From: Gemmataceae bacterium
GTDB lineage: Bacteria > Planctomycetota > Planctomycetia > Gemmatales > Gemmataceae
NCBI GenBank assembly: GCA_009691815.1
Contig: SIAL01000239.1
Span: 1-5,736 of the forward strand
Direction: 5' to 3'
DNA: 5,736 nt
A program made the translations under genes and the position numbers. Position 1 is the stretch's first letter. Every line of letters starts with the position of its first letter. This document shows positions 1 through 5,456 of the stretch, one piece after another. The notes below the pieces were generated by a model. That model was not told the origin of the DNA, searched no databases, and saw only the letters and a program-made list of their open reading frames with translations.

Positions 1-854
1 GGCATCACCATTTTTTTTATGTCATCGGGGGTTACAAAAGGGCGACCGTCGAGGGCCGCGATGGCTTGGCCGGTTTTCATTAAGGCCAAGGAGGCGCGGG
101 GACTGCCCCCAAGGGCCACATCTTCGTGTTCCCTAGTGCCGTTGACAATGTCCACAATGTATTTGCGCAGCTTGGGATCCACATGGATTTCCTTAACTGT
201 GTCTTGGCAAGAGATCCACTCTTGGACCGTAACGACAGGGGTAAGGTCGTCGATAGGGTGCGCTTTTTGGAGGCGGCCTAGAAGCTTAATTTCTTCCTCG
301 GGACTGGGATACCCAAGACTCAGTTTGATGAGGAAACGATCCAGTTGGGCCTCAGGGAGGGGAAAGGTGCCTTCTTGATCGACAGGATTTTGGGTGGCGA
401 TCACCAAAAACGGTGGTTTGAGATTGTAGGTTTGGCCATCCATGGAAACCTTTCGCTCGGCCATGGCCTCGAGAAGGGCCGCCTGTGCCCTAGGTGTGGC
501 CCGATTGATTTCGTCGGCAAGGAAAGTTTGGCTGAAAACAGGTCCGGGTCGAAACTCGAACTCCGAGGTTTTTTGATTGAAAACATTGACCCCGGTAATG
601 TCGCCCGGGAGTAGGTCAGGGGTGCATTGAATCCGTTTGAAATTGGCGTTGATGCTTCGAGCTAGGGCCCGGGCCAACATGGTTTTGGCAACGCCTGGAA
701 CATCCTCAAGGAGGATGTGTCCCTCGGCAAGGTAGGCGGCAAGGACGAGGTTGATCTGATTTCGTTTGCCAAGGATGACCTTTTCCAGATTGGCAATGAC
801 CTTGTTGGCGGTAAGTCGCAACTCTTTGGCTGCTTGAATGGGATCTTTGGCCAC
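1..854 (-). CDS. MoxR-family AAA+ ATPase (C-terminus cut by window edge)
   Basis: An open minus-strand frame of 284 codons runs from a GTG at 854 off the left edge. It encodes a MoxR-type AAA+ ATPase, a chaperone-like family that uses ATP to remodel or activate partner proteins, often next to DUF58 and VWA-domain genes. Visible motifs are Walker A PGVAKT (residues 53-58), Walker B FLADEIN (111-117, Asp114 and Glu115), sensor 1 ATQNP (153-157), the arginine-finger region EAQLDRF (168-174) and the sensor 2 stretch GGSPRA (249-254). MoxR proteins are usually about 320-330 residues, so perhaps 40 residues are missing. GTG is the only plausible start: an in-frame TAG lies at 870-872, and a G-rich stretch (GGGGGCGG) sits just upstream as a possible ribosome binding site. 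An intrinsic terminator lies immediately upstream. Family assignment is very secure; the specific partner is unknown. Confidence 0.95.
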   Translation of the reverse strand, partial: MAKDPIQAAKELRLTANKVIANLEKVILGKRNQINLVLAAYLAEGHILLEDVPGVAKTMLARALARSINANFKRIQCTPDLLPGDITGVNVFNQKTSEFEFRPGPVFSQTFLADEINRATPRAQAALLEAMAERKVSMDGQTYNLKPPFLVIATQNPVDQEGTFPLPEAQLDRFLIKLSLGYPSPEEEIKLLGRLQKAHPIDDLTPVVTVQEWISCQDTVKEIHVDPKLRKYIVDIVNGTREHEDVALGGSPRASLALMKTGQAIAALDGRPFVTPDDIKKMVM

Positions 855-874
855 GAAACCGCCCCCTGTCTACG

Positions 875-910
875 AAAAAACCCCAATCCCTTGTGGCAGG
901 ACTTGGGGTT
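875..910 (-). terminator. Rho-independent terminator after the secreted-protein gene
   Basis: Read on the minus strand, an 8-bp stem AACCCCAA / TTGGGGTT (positions 910-903 and 886-879), extended inward by about three more pairs after one mismatch, is followed directly by a run of six T. This is a classic intrinsic terminator for the gene ending at 940. On the plus strand the hairpin has no T tail, so it acts in one direction. It ends only about 20 nt before the moxR GTG. Confidence 0.85.
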
Positions 911-939
911 AATCTAGGCAAGGGGAATGCCGGGGCCAA
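911..939 (-). promoter_or_regulatory. candidate sigma70-like promoter for moxR
   Basis: On the minus strand TTGGCC (939-934) and TAGATT (916-911) are separated by 17 nt, each matching 4 of 6 consensus bases. Transcription would start near 904, inside the 5' arm of the terminator hairpin, so the new transcript would lack the full stem. The match is weak, and planctomycete promoter consensus is poorly known to me; this is a suggestion only. Confidence 0.22.
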
Positions 940-1260
940 TTAGAACTGGTCCAACCAAAAATGGAACCCGCTATGATGCCTTTGGGGCTGGCGTTCTTCA
1001 TAGCGCCAATTCTCGGCATTGTAGGGTGGCCTTGCCATGTAGGCCGGGGGCCTCGCGTAGGGTTGACCGGCCTGTTCCGGCCATTTGGGACCATATGCGG
1101 GCCAATAGTTGTAGGGAAAGTATGTGTACGGGTAATAAAACATTCTAGGCAGGTTGGGATTTGGTCCACCACCCGAAAAGGGACCTTGTGCCGAAACTTG
1201 ACCTGTGAATACGGAAAAGGTCGCCACCACCAATGCCCAACTCAAAAGACGAACCCCCAC
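940..1260 (-). CDS. small secreted Tyr/Pro-rich protein
   Basis: A 106-residue protein with an N-terminal signal peptide: a basic start (GVR), a hydrophobic core LLSWALVVATFSVF, and a likely signal peptidase I site VSA|QG after residue 24. The mature part is rich in Tyr, Pro, Trp, Phe and Asn, with stretches such as PRMFYYPYTYFPYNYWP and RPPAYMARPPY, and no recognisable catalytic motif. Such short aromatic/proline-rich exported proteins are frequent in Planctomycetes; a role in the cell surface or periplasm is inference. I chose the GTG at 1260 over an ATG 11 codons upstream because AGGGAGG lies 6 nt before the GTG, and because the signal peptide then has normal length. The gene is divergent from purB and ends in the terminator before moxR. 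Function is unknown. Confidence 0.8.
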   Translation of the reverse strand: MGVRLLSWALVVATFSVFTGQVSAQGPFSGGGPNPNLPRMFYYPYTYFPYNYWPAYGPKWPEQAGQPYARPPAYMARPPYNAENWRYEERQPQRHHSGFHFWLDQF

Positions 1261-1266
1261 GACGCA

Positions 1267-1273
1267 CCTCCCT
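1267..1273 (-). promoter_or_regulatory. Shine-Dalgarno site that fixes the GTG start at 1260
   Basis: Minus-strand AGGGAGG is 6 nt upstream of the GTG at 1260. The alternative ATG at 1293 lies upstream of this site, and has no comparable purine-rich sequence ahead of it. Confidence 0.7.
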
Positions 1274-1394
1274 GTCAAACGGAAAAGGACCATCCTTGGG
1301 ACAGTCTACCTCGTGGAATCGGTGCTGGTCGTCCAAAGCGAGCCAAACCGTCCCATTTTTCCGGTAGGGGATACCGTGACTGCGGAAGATTTGC

Positions 1395-1407
1395 TTGTTG
1401 GCAACAA
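1395..1407. promoter_or_regulatory. perfect palindrome upstream of purB
   Basis: TTGTTG-G-CAACAA forms a perfect 6-bp inverted repeat with a one-base centre, 44 nt before the purB ATG, in the divergent intergenic region. It could be an operator for purB or for the divergent gene, but a repeat of this size can occur by chance, and I recognise no known regulator site. Confidence 0.25.
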
Positions 1408-1451
1408 TGCCGAAATTGAGGGTACTTTGTGCCCCGGTGGGAAAAAATACG

Positions 1452-2900
1452 ATGGATTCTTTCAAGTTGTATGAAGACCCGCTCAGCAGCCGGTACGCCA
1501 GCCCCGAAATGGCTCACTTGTGGAGTCCGCACAAGCGGATCGGCATTTGGCGGCGCATTTGGGTGGCTTTGGCCGAGTCTCAAATGGAGTTGGGACTTGT
1601 TGGCGAGGGTGGTCCAAGGATCTTGCCTGAACAGATCCTTGCCATGAAGGCCAAAGTCGACGACATCGACTTTGCTTTGGCCGAGGAATACGAACGCAAA
1701 TTTCGCCACGATGTGATGGCCCATATCCACGCCTTTGGCGATGCGGTTCCCTCGGCCAGAGACATCATTCATTTGGGCGCGACAAGCTGTACGGTTACCG
1801 ACAACGCCGAAGTCATCCTTATGCGGGAAGGGTTGTCGCTAGTCGCGGTAAAGATCGCCTCGGTCCTAAAGGCCTTGTCAGAATTTGCCACCAAGCACAA
1901 AAACCTGACATGCCTTGGATTTACCCACTTTCAACCCGCCCAGCTCACCACCATGGGGAAACGAGCAACCCTTTGGGCGCAGGATTTCTTGATGGATTTG
2001 GGCGAAATTGAAAATCGACTTGCAACCATGCGATTTCGTGGAATCAAGGGGACCACAGGAACGCAGGCTTCGTTTATGGCCCTTTTTCAGGGCAGCCACG
2101 AGAAAGTGATCGCTCTGGACAAGCTGATCTCCCAAAAAATGGGGTTTGATTTGGTTTGGCCGGTTACGGGACAAACCTACCCTCGAAAAATGGATTCGAT
2201 GATACTCGATGCCCTTTCGGGAATATGTCAATCCGCACACCGGTTTGGCTCGGACTTAAGGCTTTTGAGCCACCGTCAGGAACTGGATGAACCGTTTGAG
2301 GAGAGTCAGGTCGGTTCCTCGGCCATGCCCTACAAGCGAAACCCAATGCGATCAGAGCGAATGTGTGGTTTGGCCCGATATGGGATGAACTTGCCGGCCA
2401 ATGCCGCGCAAACGGCGGCGGTCCAATGGTTGGAACGAACACTAGACGATAGCGTCAATCGACGATTGAGCATTCCCCAAGCGTTTCTCACGGTCGATTC
2501 GATCCTTAAATTGGCGCTCAACATTGCCAGGGGAATGAAGCCCAACCCGGAAGTGATCGATCGCGAAGTCAAAAAGATCATGCCCTATATGTTGACCGAA
2601 AACTTGATGATGGCGGCGGTAGCACGAGGGGGGGATCGACAAGTACTGCATGAAATCATTCGTGTGCATAGTCACTCGGTGACGGCCGACCTGAAATCGG
2701 GTGCCAGCAAGAATGACTTGTTGGAAAGGTTGCAAAAGGAAAAAGCCTTTGAGGGAGTCTCCTTTGCCGCCATCGAAAGCGGAAGCTACCTCTCCGGCCG
2801 GGCTTCGGAACAGGTGGATGATTTTATTGCCGCCGAGGTTACTCAGGCGTTGGCCCCGTATCAGGGCAAGCTTCAAACCCACTCTGTGGTGGAACGGTAA
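1452..2900 (+). CDS. purB: adenylosuccinate lyase, long animal-like form
   Basis: A 482-residue fumarase/aspartase-superfamily enzyme. Adenylosuccinate lyase removes fumarate from SAICAR and from adenylosuccinate, serving two steps of cytoplasmic purine synthesis. The superfamily signature GSSAMPYKRNPM is at residues 288-299, with the mobile-loop catalytic Ser near 289. The other expected residues are His86 in RHDVMAHIH and His159 in GFTHFQPAQ. From memory, the segments SRYASPEM, HLGATSC, GIKGTTGTQASF, PMRSERMC and ERTLDDS are nearly identical to human ADSL (484 residues), whereas E. coli (456) and B. subtilis (about 430) enzymes differ more. I chose the ATG at 1452, giving the N-terminus MDSFKLYEDPLSSRYASPEM, rather than a TTG 19 codons upstream whose extra residues do not resemble the family; a weak GGTGGG is upstream. 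The gene stands alone, and all catalytic motifs are intact. Confidence 0.96.
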   Translation: MDSFKLYEDPLSSRYASPEMAHLWSPHKRIGIWRRIWVALAESQMELGLVGEGGPRILPEQILAMKAKVDDIDFALAEEYERKFRHDVMAHIHAFGDAVPSARDIIHLGATSCTVTDNAEVILMREGLSLVAVKIASVLKALSEFATKHKNLTCLGFTHFQPAQLTTMGKRATLWAQDFLMDLGEIENRLATMRFRGIKGTTGTQASFMALFQGSHEKVIALDKLISQKMGFDLVWPVTGQTYPRKMDSMILDALSGICQSAHRFGSDLRLLSHRQELDEPFEESQVGSSAMPYKRNPMRSERMCGLARYGMNLPANAAQTAAVQWLERTLDDSVNRRLSIPQAFLTVDSILKLALNIARGMKPNPEVIDREVKKIMPYMLTENLMMAAVARGGDRQVLHEIIRVHSHSVTADLKSGASKNDLLERLQKEKAFEGVSFAAIESGSYLSGRASEQVDDFIAAEVTQALAPYQGKLQTHSVVER

Positions 2901-2902
2901 TT

Positions 2903-2957
2903 GGGGTAAGAAATAGCTTTGCTTTACGCCCTGGACCCATCGGCGACGGACAAATAG
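2903..2957 (-). repeat. degenerate copy of the CGTCC-type palindromic repeat
   Basis: Read on the minus strand, ATTTGTCCGTCGCCGATG then GGTCCAGGGCGTAAAG (2954-2921) matches the core of the tandem units at 5243-5273 and 5368-5400 with a few differences. The plus-strand piece GGGGTAAGAAATA (2903-2915) also resembles the GGGGCGTAAGAAATA of the second tandem unit. It starts 3 nt after the purB stop codon. Confidence 0.6.
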
Positions 2958-2971
2958 GAAACCAGTTTTGT

Positions 2972-3001
2972 TTTACGACCCGAATGCGTCCGGCTCGTAA
3001 A
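2972..3001. repeat. REP-like palindrome downstream of purB
   Basis: TTTACGA (2972-2978) and TCGTAAA (2995-3001) form a perfect 7-bp stem, continued after one mismatch by CCG/CGG. The interior GCGTCCGG and the flank CGTAAAGAA recall the tandem repeats near 5260 and 5385. There is no T tail on either strand, so it reads as a REP-like palindrome rather than a standard terminator, though it could weaken transcription from purB or protect its mRNA 3' end. Confidence 0.6.
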
Positions 3002-3023
3002 GAATTTGACGCTGGGGCCAGGA

Positions 3024-3036
3024 TTGATTTACGGCC
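3024..3036. repeat. 13-bp direct repeat, copy 1
   Basis: TTGATTTACGGCC here is identical to 5519-5531. In both places it follows a GCGTCCGG-containing palindrome by a short distance, which suggests that it belongs to the same dispersed repeat module rather than being a chance match. Confidence 0.45.
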
Positions 3037-3071
3037 AAACCCCGCCGCCGCCACTCGTTTTCCTCGTCTCC

Positions 3072-4016
3072 TTACGAGACCGTGAAGGTTTGGTTGACAT
3101 TTACGCCCAAGCCGTTGGTTGCCCGAACGGTGAGGGTATAGGTGCCCGCGGTGCCGCCCGCCGCCGTTCCTGAAAGGACCCCGGTGCTGTTGTTGAAAGA
3201 CTGGCCCGAAGGGAGACTTGTTCCAGTGCCACTTACCGAAATTAGGCTAAAGGCCGGGGCGGGGCTACCGCTGGCCGAGAAGGTGAAGGACTTACTCACC
3301 CCGATGGTAAAGGTGGTGAGGTTGGCATTGGTGAAGACCGGGGCGGTGGGATTCTGGAAACCGAAATTGACCCGAGGACTGGCCCCGGCGGTTAAGAAAT
3401 TCACCAAATAGGTCCCGCTGGTCGCATTTAAGGTGATACCTGAAGGTCCGCGTTGGCCACCACGCCAACAATGCTGCTGCTAGTAGAAACCGCCCCCGGA
3501 AACCCCGGCGCTTCCACTGCCCCAGGTTACCGCACCGGCATTGGCCAAACTGCCACTATTGTTCCAGCTTGCGCTTGATACCAGATAATTGCCACTCGAA
3601 AGGGCGGTGACGCCACCACTGCCTACCTTATCAAATGCGGTAGACCCAATAAGGCTGTTGCCGCTGACCACGGTATCCTTGGTGGACCCATCTCCGTTAC
3701 AAAAGGTCACGGCCCCAACATCACTTGTCCCACCATTGTTCCAAAGAGGACTGGCGATGGTGTGGTTCCCATTTCCGGTTAAGGCTTTGATGCCGCCACT
3801 TCCCAGATGATCCCCCGTCGTGCTTCCGACAAGGCTGTTGGTACTGCCGATGGTTCCGGCGGATCCGGTGGCACCATTGCCATAAGTGACGGCTCCGGCG
3901 GTGGTCGCCGCCCCGTTGTTTCAAAGCGGGCTGAAAGCGACAAAGTTGTTGTTGGAAAGGGCGTTGATGCCGCCGCTGCCCACCTTATCGTCGTATTTCG
4001 ATCTTACAACGCTGTT
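3072..4016 (-). pseudogene. 3' remnant of a repeat/Ig-domain surface protein
   Basis: One minus-strand frame keeps homology across the whole stretch, but is broken. It contains three tandem units of about 60 residues beginning NSVVRSKYDDKVGSGG, NSLVGSTTGDHLGSGG and NSLIGSTAFDKVGSGG, each with GAVT(Y/F/W) near its end. A partial fourth unit (SSIVGVVANADLQ) follows, then a linker and a putative Ig-like (He_PIG type) domain with SFTFSASGSPAPAFSL and GTYTLTVRATNGLG, ending at TAA 3074-3072. Damage: a TGA at 3923-3921 where the repeats have Trp (SPLWNN), and a frame shift at the five-G run near 3493-3497. A second, compensating shift lies near 3440. No start codon or signal peptide remains: the frame is cut off at about 4016, where transposase sequence begins. 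Such proteins are large exported, probably surface-attached proteins in Planctomycetes. The decay could partly be sequencing error, but the missing 5' end is not. Confidence 0.82.
3480..4016 (-). repeat. three tandem ~60-codon repeat units in the surface-protein remnant
   Basis: Units lie at about 4016-3840 (59 codons), 3839-3660 (60 codons) and 3659-3480 (60 codons, one base extra). All share N-S-[LV]-[VI]-x-S, a central [KH]-[VL]-G-S-G-G-[IV]-x-A-L block, a [LW]-N-N or W-N-N block and G-A-V-T-aromatic. Copies 2 and 3 start with the same DNA string CAACAGCCTT. The units are similar in protein but diverged in DNA, so the duplication is old. Confidence 0.8.
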
Positions 4017-4413
4017 TGAGGAGGTTGTCGAGGACACGATTATCGTGGCAGTGCGCTGTTAAATATGGCGTGATCGATTCCCAAAATAGCAACCCGGGCG
4101 TTCCGGAAAATGTTAAAGCGATGGAGTTTAATTGAGCCGACCTTTGGCCATCTCAAAAGCGATGCTCGAATGGAAAAAAAATATTTGCTGGAAAAAAAGG
4201 GGACAAAGTCAACGCTCTGATGAGTGCCTTCGGTTACAACTTCATGAAGCTCATGCCGGATTTTTTTGTCTTTTTTTGGCTGTTTAAATCCTTGGACTGC
4301 TGCATCAAGGTGGCCCTTTGCAATCTCTTCACCGGCAGAAAACATTTGGCACCCTTAATTGCCTATGCTTGATGTGGGAAAGATCGTCGGGGTGGGTTTT
4401 TCAGGAACGACTA
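4017..4413 (+). mobile_element. 5'-truncated IS5-family element remnant
   Basis: Contains the C-terminal half of an IS5-type transposase. After its stop codon the stretch ending GGGTTTTTCAGGAACGACTA (4394-4413) resembles the right end of some IS5-group elements, so I place the end near 4413; this is from memory and uncertain. The left end and its inverted repeat are missing: transposase homology begins at about 4020, abutting the broken surface-protein gene. The element cannot transpose by itself. Confidence 0.6.
4020..4372 (+). pseudogene. IS5-family transposase, C-terminal fragment with stop and frameshift
   Basis: The first frame reads GGCRGHDYRGSALLNMA, an in-frame TGA (4071-4073), then IPKIATRAFRKMLKRW and SLIEPTFGHLKSDARM. 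The second frame continues KKGDKVNALMSAFGYNFMKL and ends at TGA 4370-4372. This is the end of an IS5-type DDE transposase: the third catalytic acid is the Glu of IEPTFGHLK (codon 4134-4136), and the spacing E-x6-K of the Y2R3E6K motif is kept, but the expected Arg is Trp (WSLIE), as a CGG-to-TGG change would give. The frame shift lies near the A-run at 4192-4198. The N-terminal part with the first catalytic Asp residues is absent. Non-functional; head-to-head with the surface-protein remnant, whose 5' end it replaces. Confidence 0.8.
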
Positions 4414-4466
4414 CTTATTGCTGCCGACGCCAGCACCGCGTTATTAAAACATATTCTCCTTTTTTC

Positions 4467-4495
4467 TTGAAATCATTCCCCAACCTGTTTAACAT
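4467..4495 (+). promoter_or_regulatory. sigma70-like promoter before the recombinase-like frame
   Basis: TTGAAA (4467-4472) and TAACAT (4490-4495) are spaced by 17 nt in a markedly AT-rich stretch (about 4440-4515). Transcription would start near 4502, about 20 nt before a GTG at 4523 that has AGGA 5 nt upstream. Promoter, ribosome site and start codon fit together, but none has been tested. Confidence 0.45.
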
Positions 4496-4522
4496 CATCT
4501 TTAATCTTTAACTAGGACCCCA

Positions 4523-4687
4523 GTGACCTCAATAGCCCAAAAGCCACGGGTGCTCGATCAAGTCCGCCAAGCGTGTCGCGGAACAATCGACGGGAGCGGG
4601 TGGCGTGATCCGTCATTTGTGGAGTGCAACCACGAGTTTCTGTCATGGTACATTCGGGAGATGTTGCGCCGGGAGAAATCAAGGTGA
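4523..4687 (+). pseudogene. possible N-terminal remnant of a tyrosine recombinase (54 codons)
   Basis: From a GTG with AGGA 5 nt ahead, the frame encodes 54 residues ending at TGA 4685-4687. The start, MTSIAQKPRVLDQVRQACR, resembles the N-terminus of XerD- or integron-type integrases, which often begin with a Pro-Lys/Arg-Leu-Leu-Asp-Gln-Val-Arg segment before the core-binding domain. The remainder, including HEFLSWYIREMLRREKSR, is only vaguely like the expected Y-x-x-W-I-x-x-F-I region, and there is no catalytic domain. I read it as a decayed leftover; it might instead be an unrelated short gene. No catalytic Arg/His/Tyr residues are present. Its place between an IS remnant and a toxin-antitoxin pair fits an accessory island. 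Confidence 0.35.
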
Positions 4688-4772
4688 CGCGGACCGTTTC
4701 TTGTCAACAAACAGGTAGTGGCACGGGCGTGAACAATCATTTTGGCTATCAATCGAGCGAGGGTATAAGGCC

Positions 4773-4973
4773 ATGAGCGAAGTCGAAGAGCTAGAATCAC
4801 GCGTTCGCAATCTGCCGATTGAGAGTTTGACGCGATTCCGAAACTGGTTCCAGGAGTTCGAGAACGAACTCTGGGATCATCAGATCCAGTCCGACTTCAA
4901 GGCGGGGAAGTTTACCAGTCTCATTGATGAGGCACGGAAGGAATTCGCTGAAGGGAAAGTGCGCGAGCTTTGA
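4773..4973 (+). CDS. type II antitoxin partner of the RelE-like toxin
   Basis: A 66-residue acidic protein. It carries an N-terminal helical segment (VEELESRVRNLPIESLTRFR), a conserved-looking FRNWFQEFENELWD block (residues 22-35) and the tail IDEARKEFAEGKVREL. Proteins of this pattern are commonly found directly before RelE/ParE-like toxins in Planctomycetes and cyanobacteria. The C-terminal half would wrap the toxin and block it; this is inferred from the pairing. I see no clear DNA-binding fold, so autoregulation is uncertain. The ATG follows GAGGGTATAAGGCC, in which either GAGG or AAGG could act as ribosome site. It overlaps the toxin start by 4 nt (TTGA), which implies translational coupling. 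The gene is intact, and with its neighbour forms a two-gene operon. Confidence 0.78.
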   Translation: MSEVEELESRVRNLPIESLTRFRNWFQEFENELWDHQIQSDFKAGKFTSLIDEARKEFAEGKVREL

Positions 4974-5224
4974 AACATTACACCTCGTCGAGTTTCTGGA
5001 CGCTCTATAGCAACCTTTCATCGGAGATTCGCGAGCTGGCCGACAAGAATTATGAGATCCTGAAGGCCAATCCTCGCCACCCCTCCCTGCATCTGAAACG
5101 CATCGAAGAATTGTGGTCGGTCCGAGTGGGAAAACATTACCGAGCCATAGGGATTGATGCCTCCGGTGGAGTCCAGTGGATATGGATTGGAAGTCACGCA
5201 GATTACGACAAGTTCATCGCCTAG
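4970..5224 (+). CDS. RelE/ParE-family toxin of a type II toxin-antitoxin system
   Basis: An 84-residue protein of the RelE/ParE superfamily, whose members cut mRNA at the ribosome or poison gyrase; which of these applies cannot be told from sequence. The order is a helical N-terminal half (SSFWTLYSNLSSEIRELADKN), then the beta-rich core NPRHPSLHLKRI (34-45), WSVRVGKHYRAIGI (49-62) and WIWIGSHADYDKFI (70-83). Arg52, Arg58, His76 and Tyr79 are candidate active or conserved positions. Length is normal for the family. The start is TTG at 4970, overlapping the antitoxin TGA by 4 nt, with AAGGGAAAG upstream; no better start exists. The stop codon lies inside the first copy of the tandem repeat, which shares the final CGCCTAG. 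The reading frame appears intact. Confidence 0.88.
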   Translation: MKHYTSSSFWTLYSNLSSEIRELADKNYEILKANPRHPSLHLKRIEELWSVRVGKHYRAIGIDASGGVQWIWIGSHADYDKFIA

Positions 5225-5322
5225 TTGTTGGTCTAGTGCATCATTTGTCCGTCGCGGACGCGTCCGGGGCGGAAGGACCAAATGCAATCTGCAATCTGCG
5301 ATAAGCAATATCCATAGAATCA

Positions 5323-5338
5323 GCGGGCTTCCGCCTGC
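5323..5338. repeat. GC-rich hairpin in tandem unit 1
   Basis: GCGGGC (5323-5328), loop TTCC, then GCCTGC (5333-5338), a 6-bp stem with one G-T pair. No T tail follows, so it is REP-like rather than a typical terminator. Confidence 0.6.
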
Positions 5339-5440
5339 CGCTCGCCTAGTTGTTGGTCTAGTGCATCATTTGCCCGTCGCGGACGCGTCCGGGGCGTAAG
5401 AAATAAATGCAAACTGCGATGAGCAATGTCTATAGAATCA

Positions 5441-5456
5441 GCGGGCTTCCGCCCGC
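5441..5456. repeat. GC-rich hairpin in tandem unit 2
   Basis: GCGGGC (5441-5446), loop TTCC, then GCCCGC (5451-5456), a perfect 6-bp stem. Compared with unit 1, the C/T difference restores a Watson-Crick pair, leaving the stem intact in both copies. Confidence 0.65.

Noticed and set aside
1..614. Plus-strand open frames at the left edge
   Set aside because: They are antisense shadows of the MoxR ATPase gene, whose motifs on the minus strand are unmistakable.
875..910. Riboswitch or attenuator with a leader peptide before moxR
   Set aside because: The hairpin is a simple stem with a T-run; there is no alternative pairing partner or leader reading frame of note between 860 and 940.
961..1419. 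152-codon plus-strand open frame
   Set aside because: It lies antisense to the secreted-protein gene and across the intergenic region, shows no domain pattern, and conflicts with a gene that has a clear signal peptide and ribosome site.
1275..1772. 165-codon minus-strand open frame
   Set aside because: It is antisense to the start of purB, where coding on the plus strand is certain, and its residues follow from purB codon composition.
4040..4345. 101-codon minus-strand open frame
   Set aside because: It lies antisense to the IS5 transposase remnant, which explains the sequence; no independent protein features.
4742..4769. TTGGCT-16-TATAAG promoter for the toxin-antitoxin operon
   Set aside because: The expected start point would fall inside or just past the antitoxin ATG at 4773, so it could serve only a leaderless or shortened transcript.
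4558..4800. 80-codon minus-strand open frame with many Arg residues
   Set aside because: It overlaps the recombinase-like frame and the antitoxin start on the other strand, has no convincing ribosome site, and resembles no family I know.
5154..5399. 81-codon plus-strand open frame across the toxin end and repeat
   Set aside because: Most of it is tandem-repeat sequence and toxin sequence read out of frame; no ribosome site or family resemblance.
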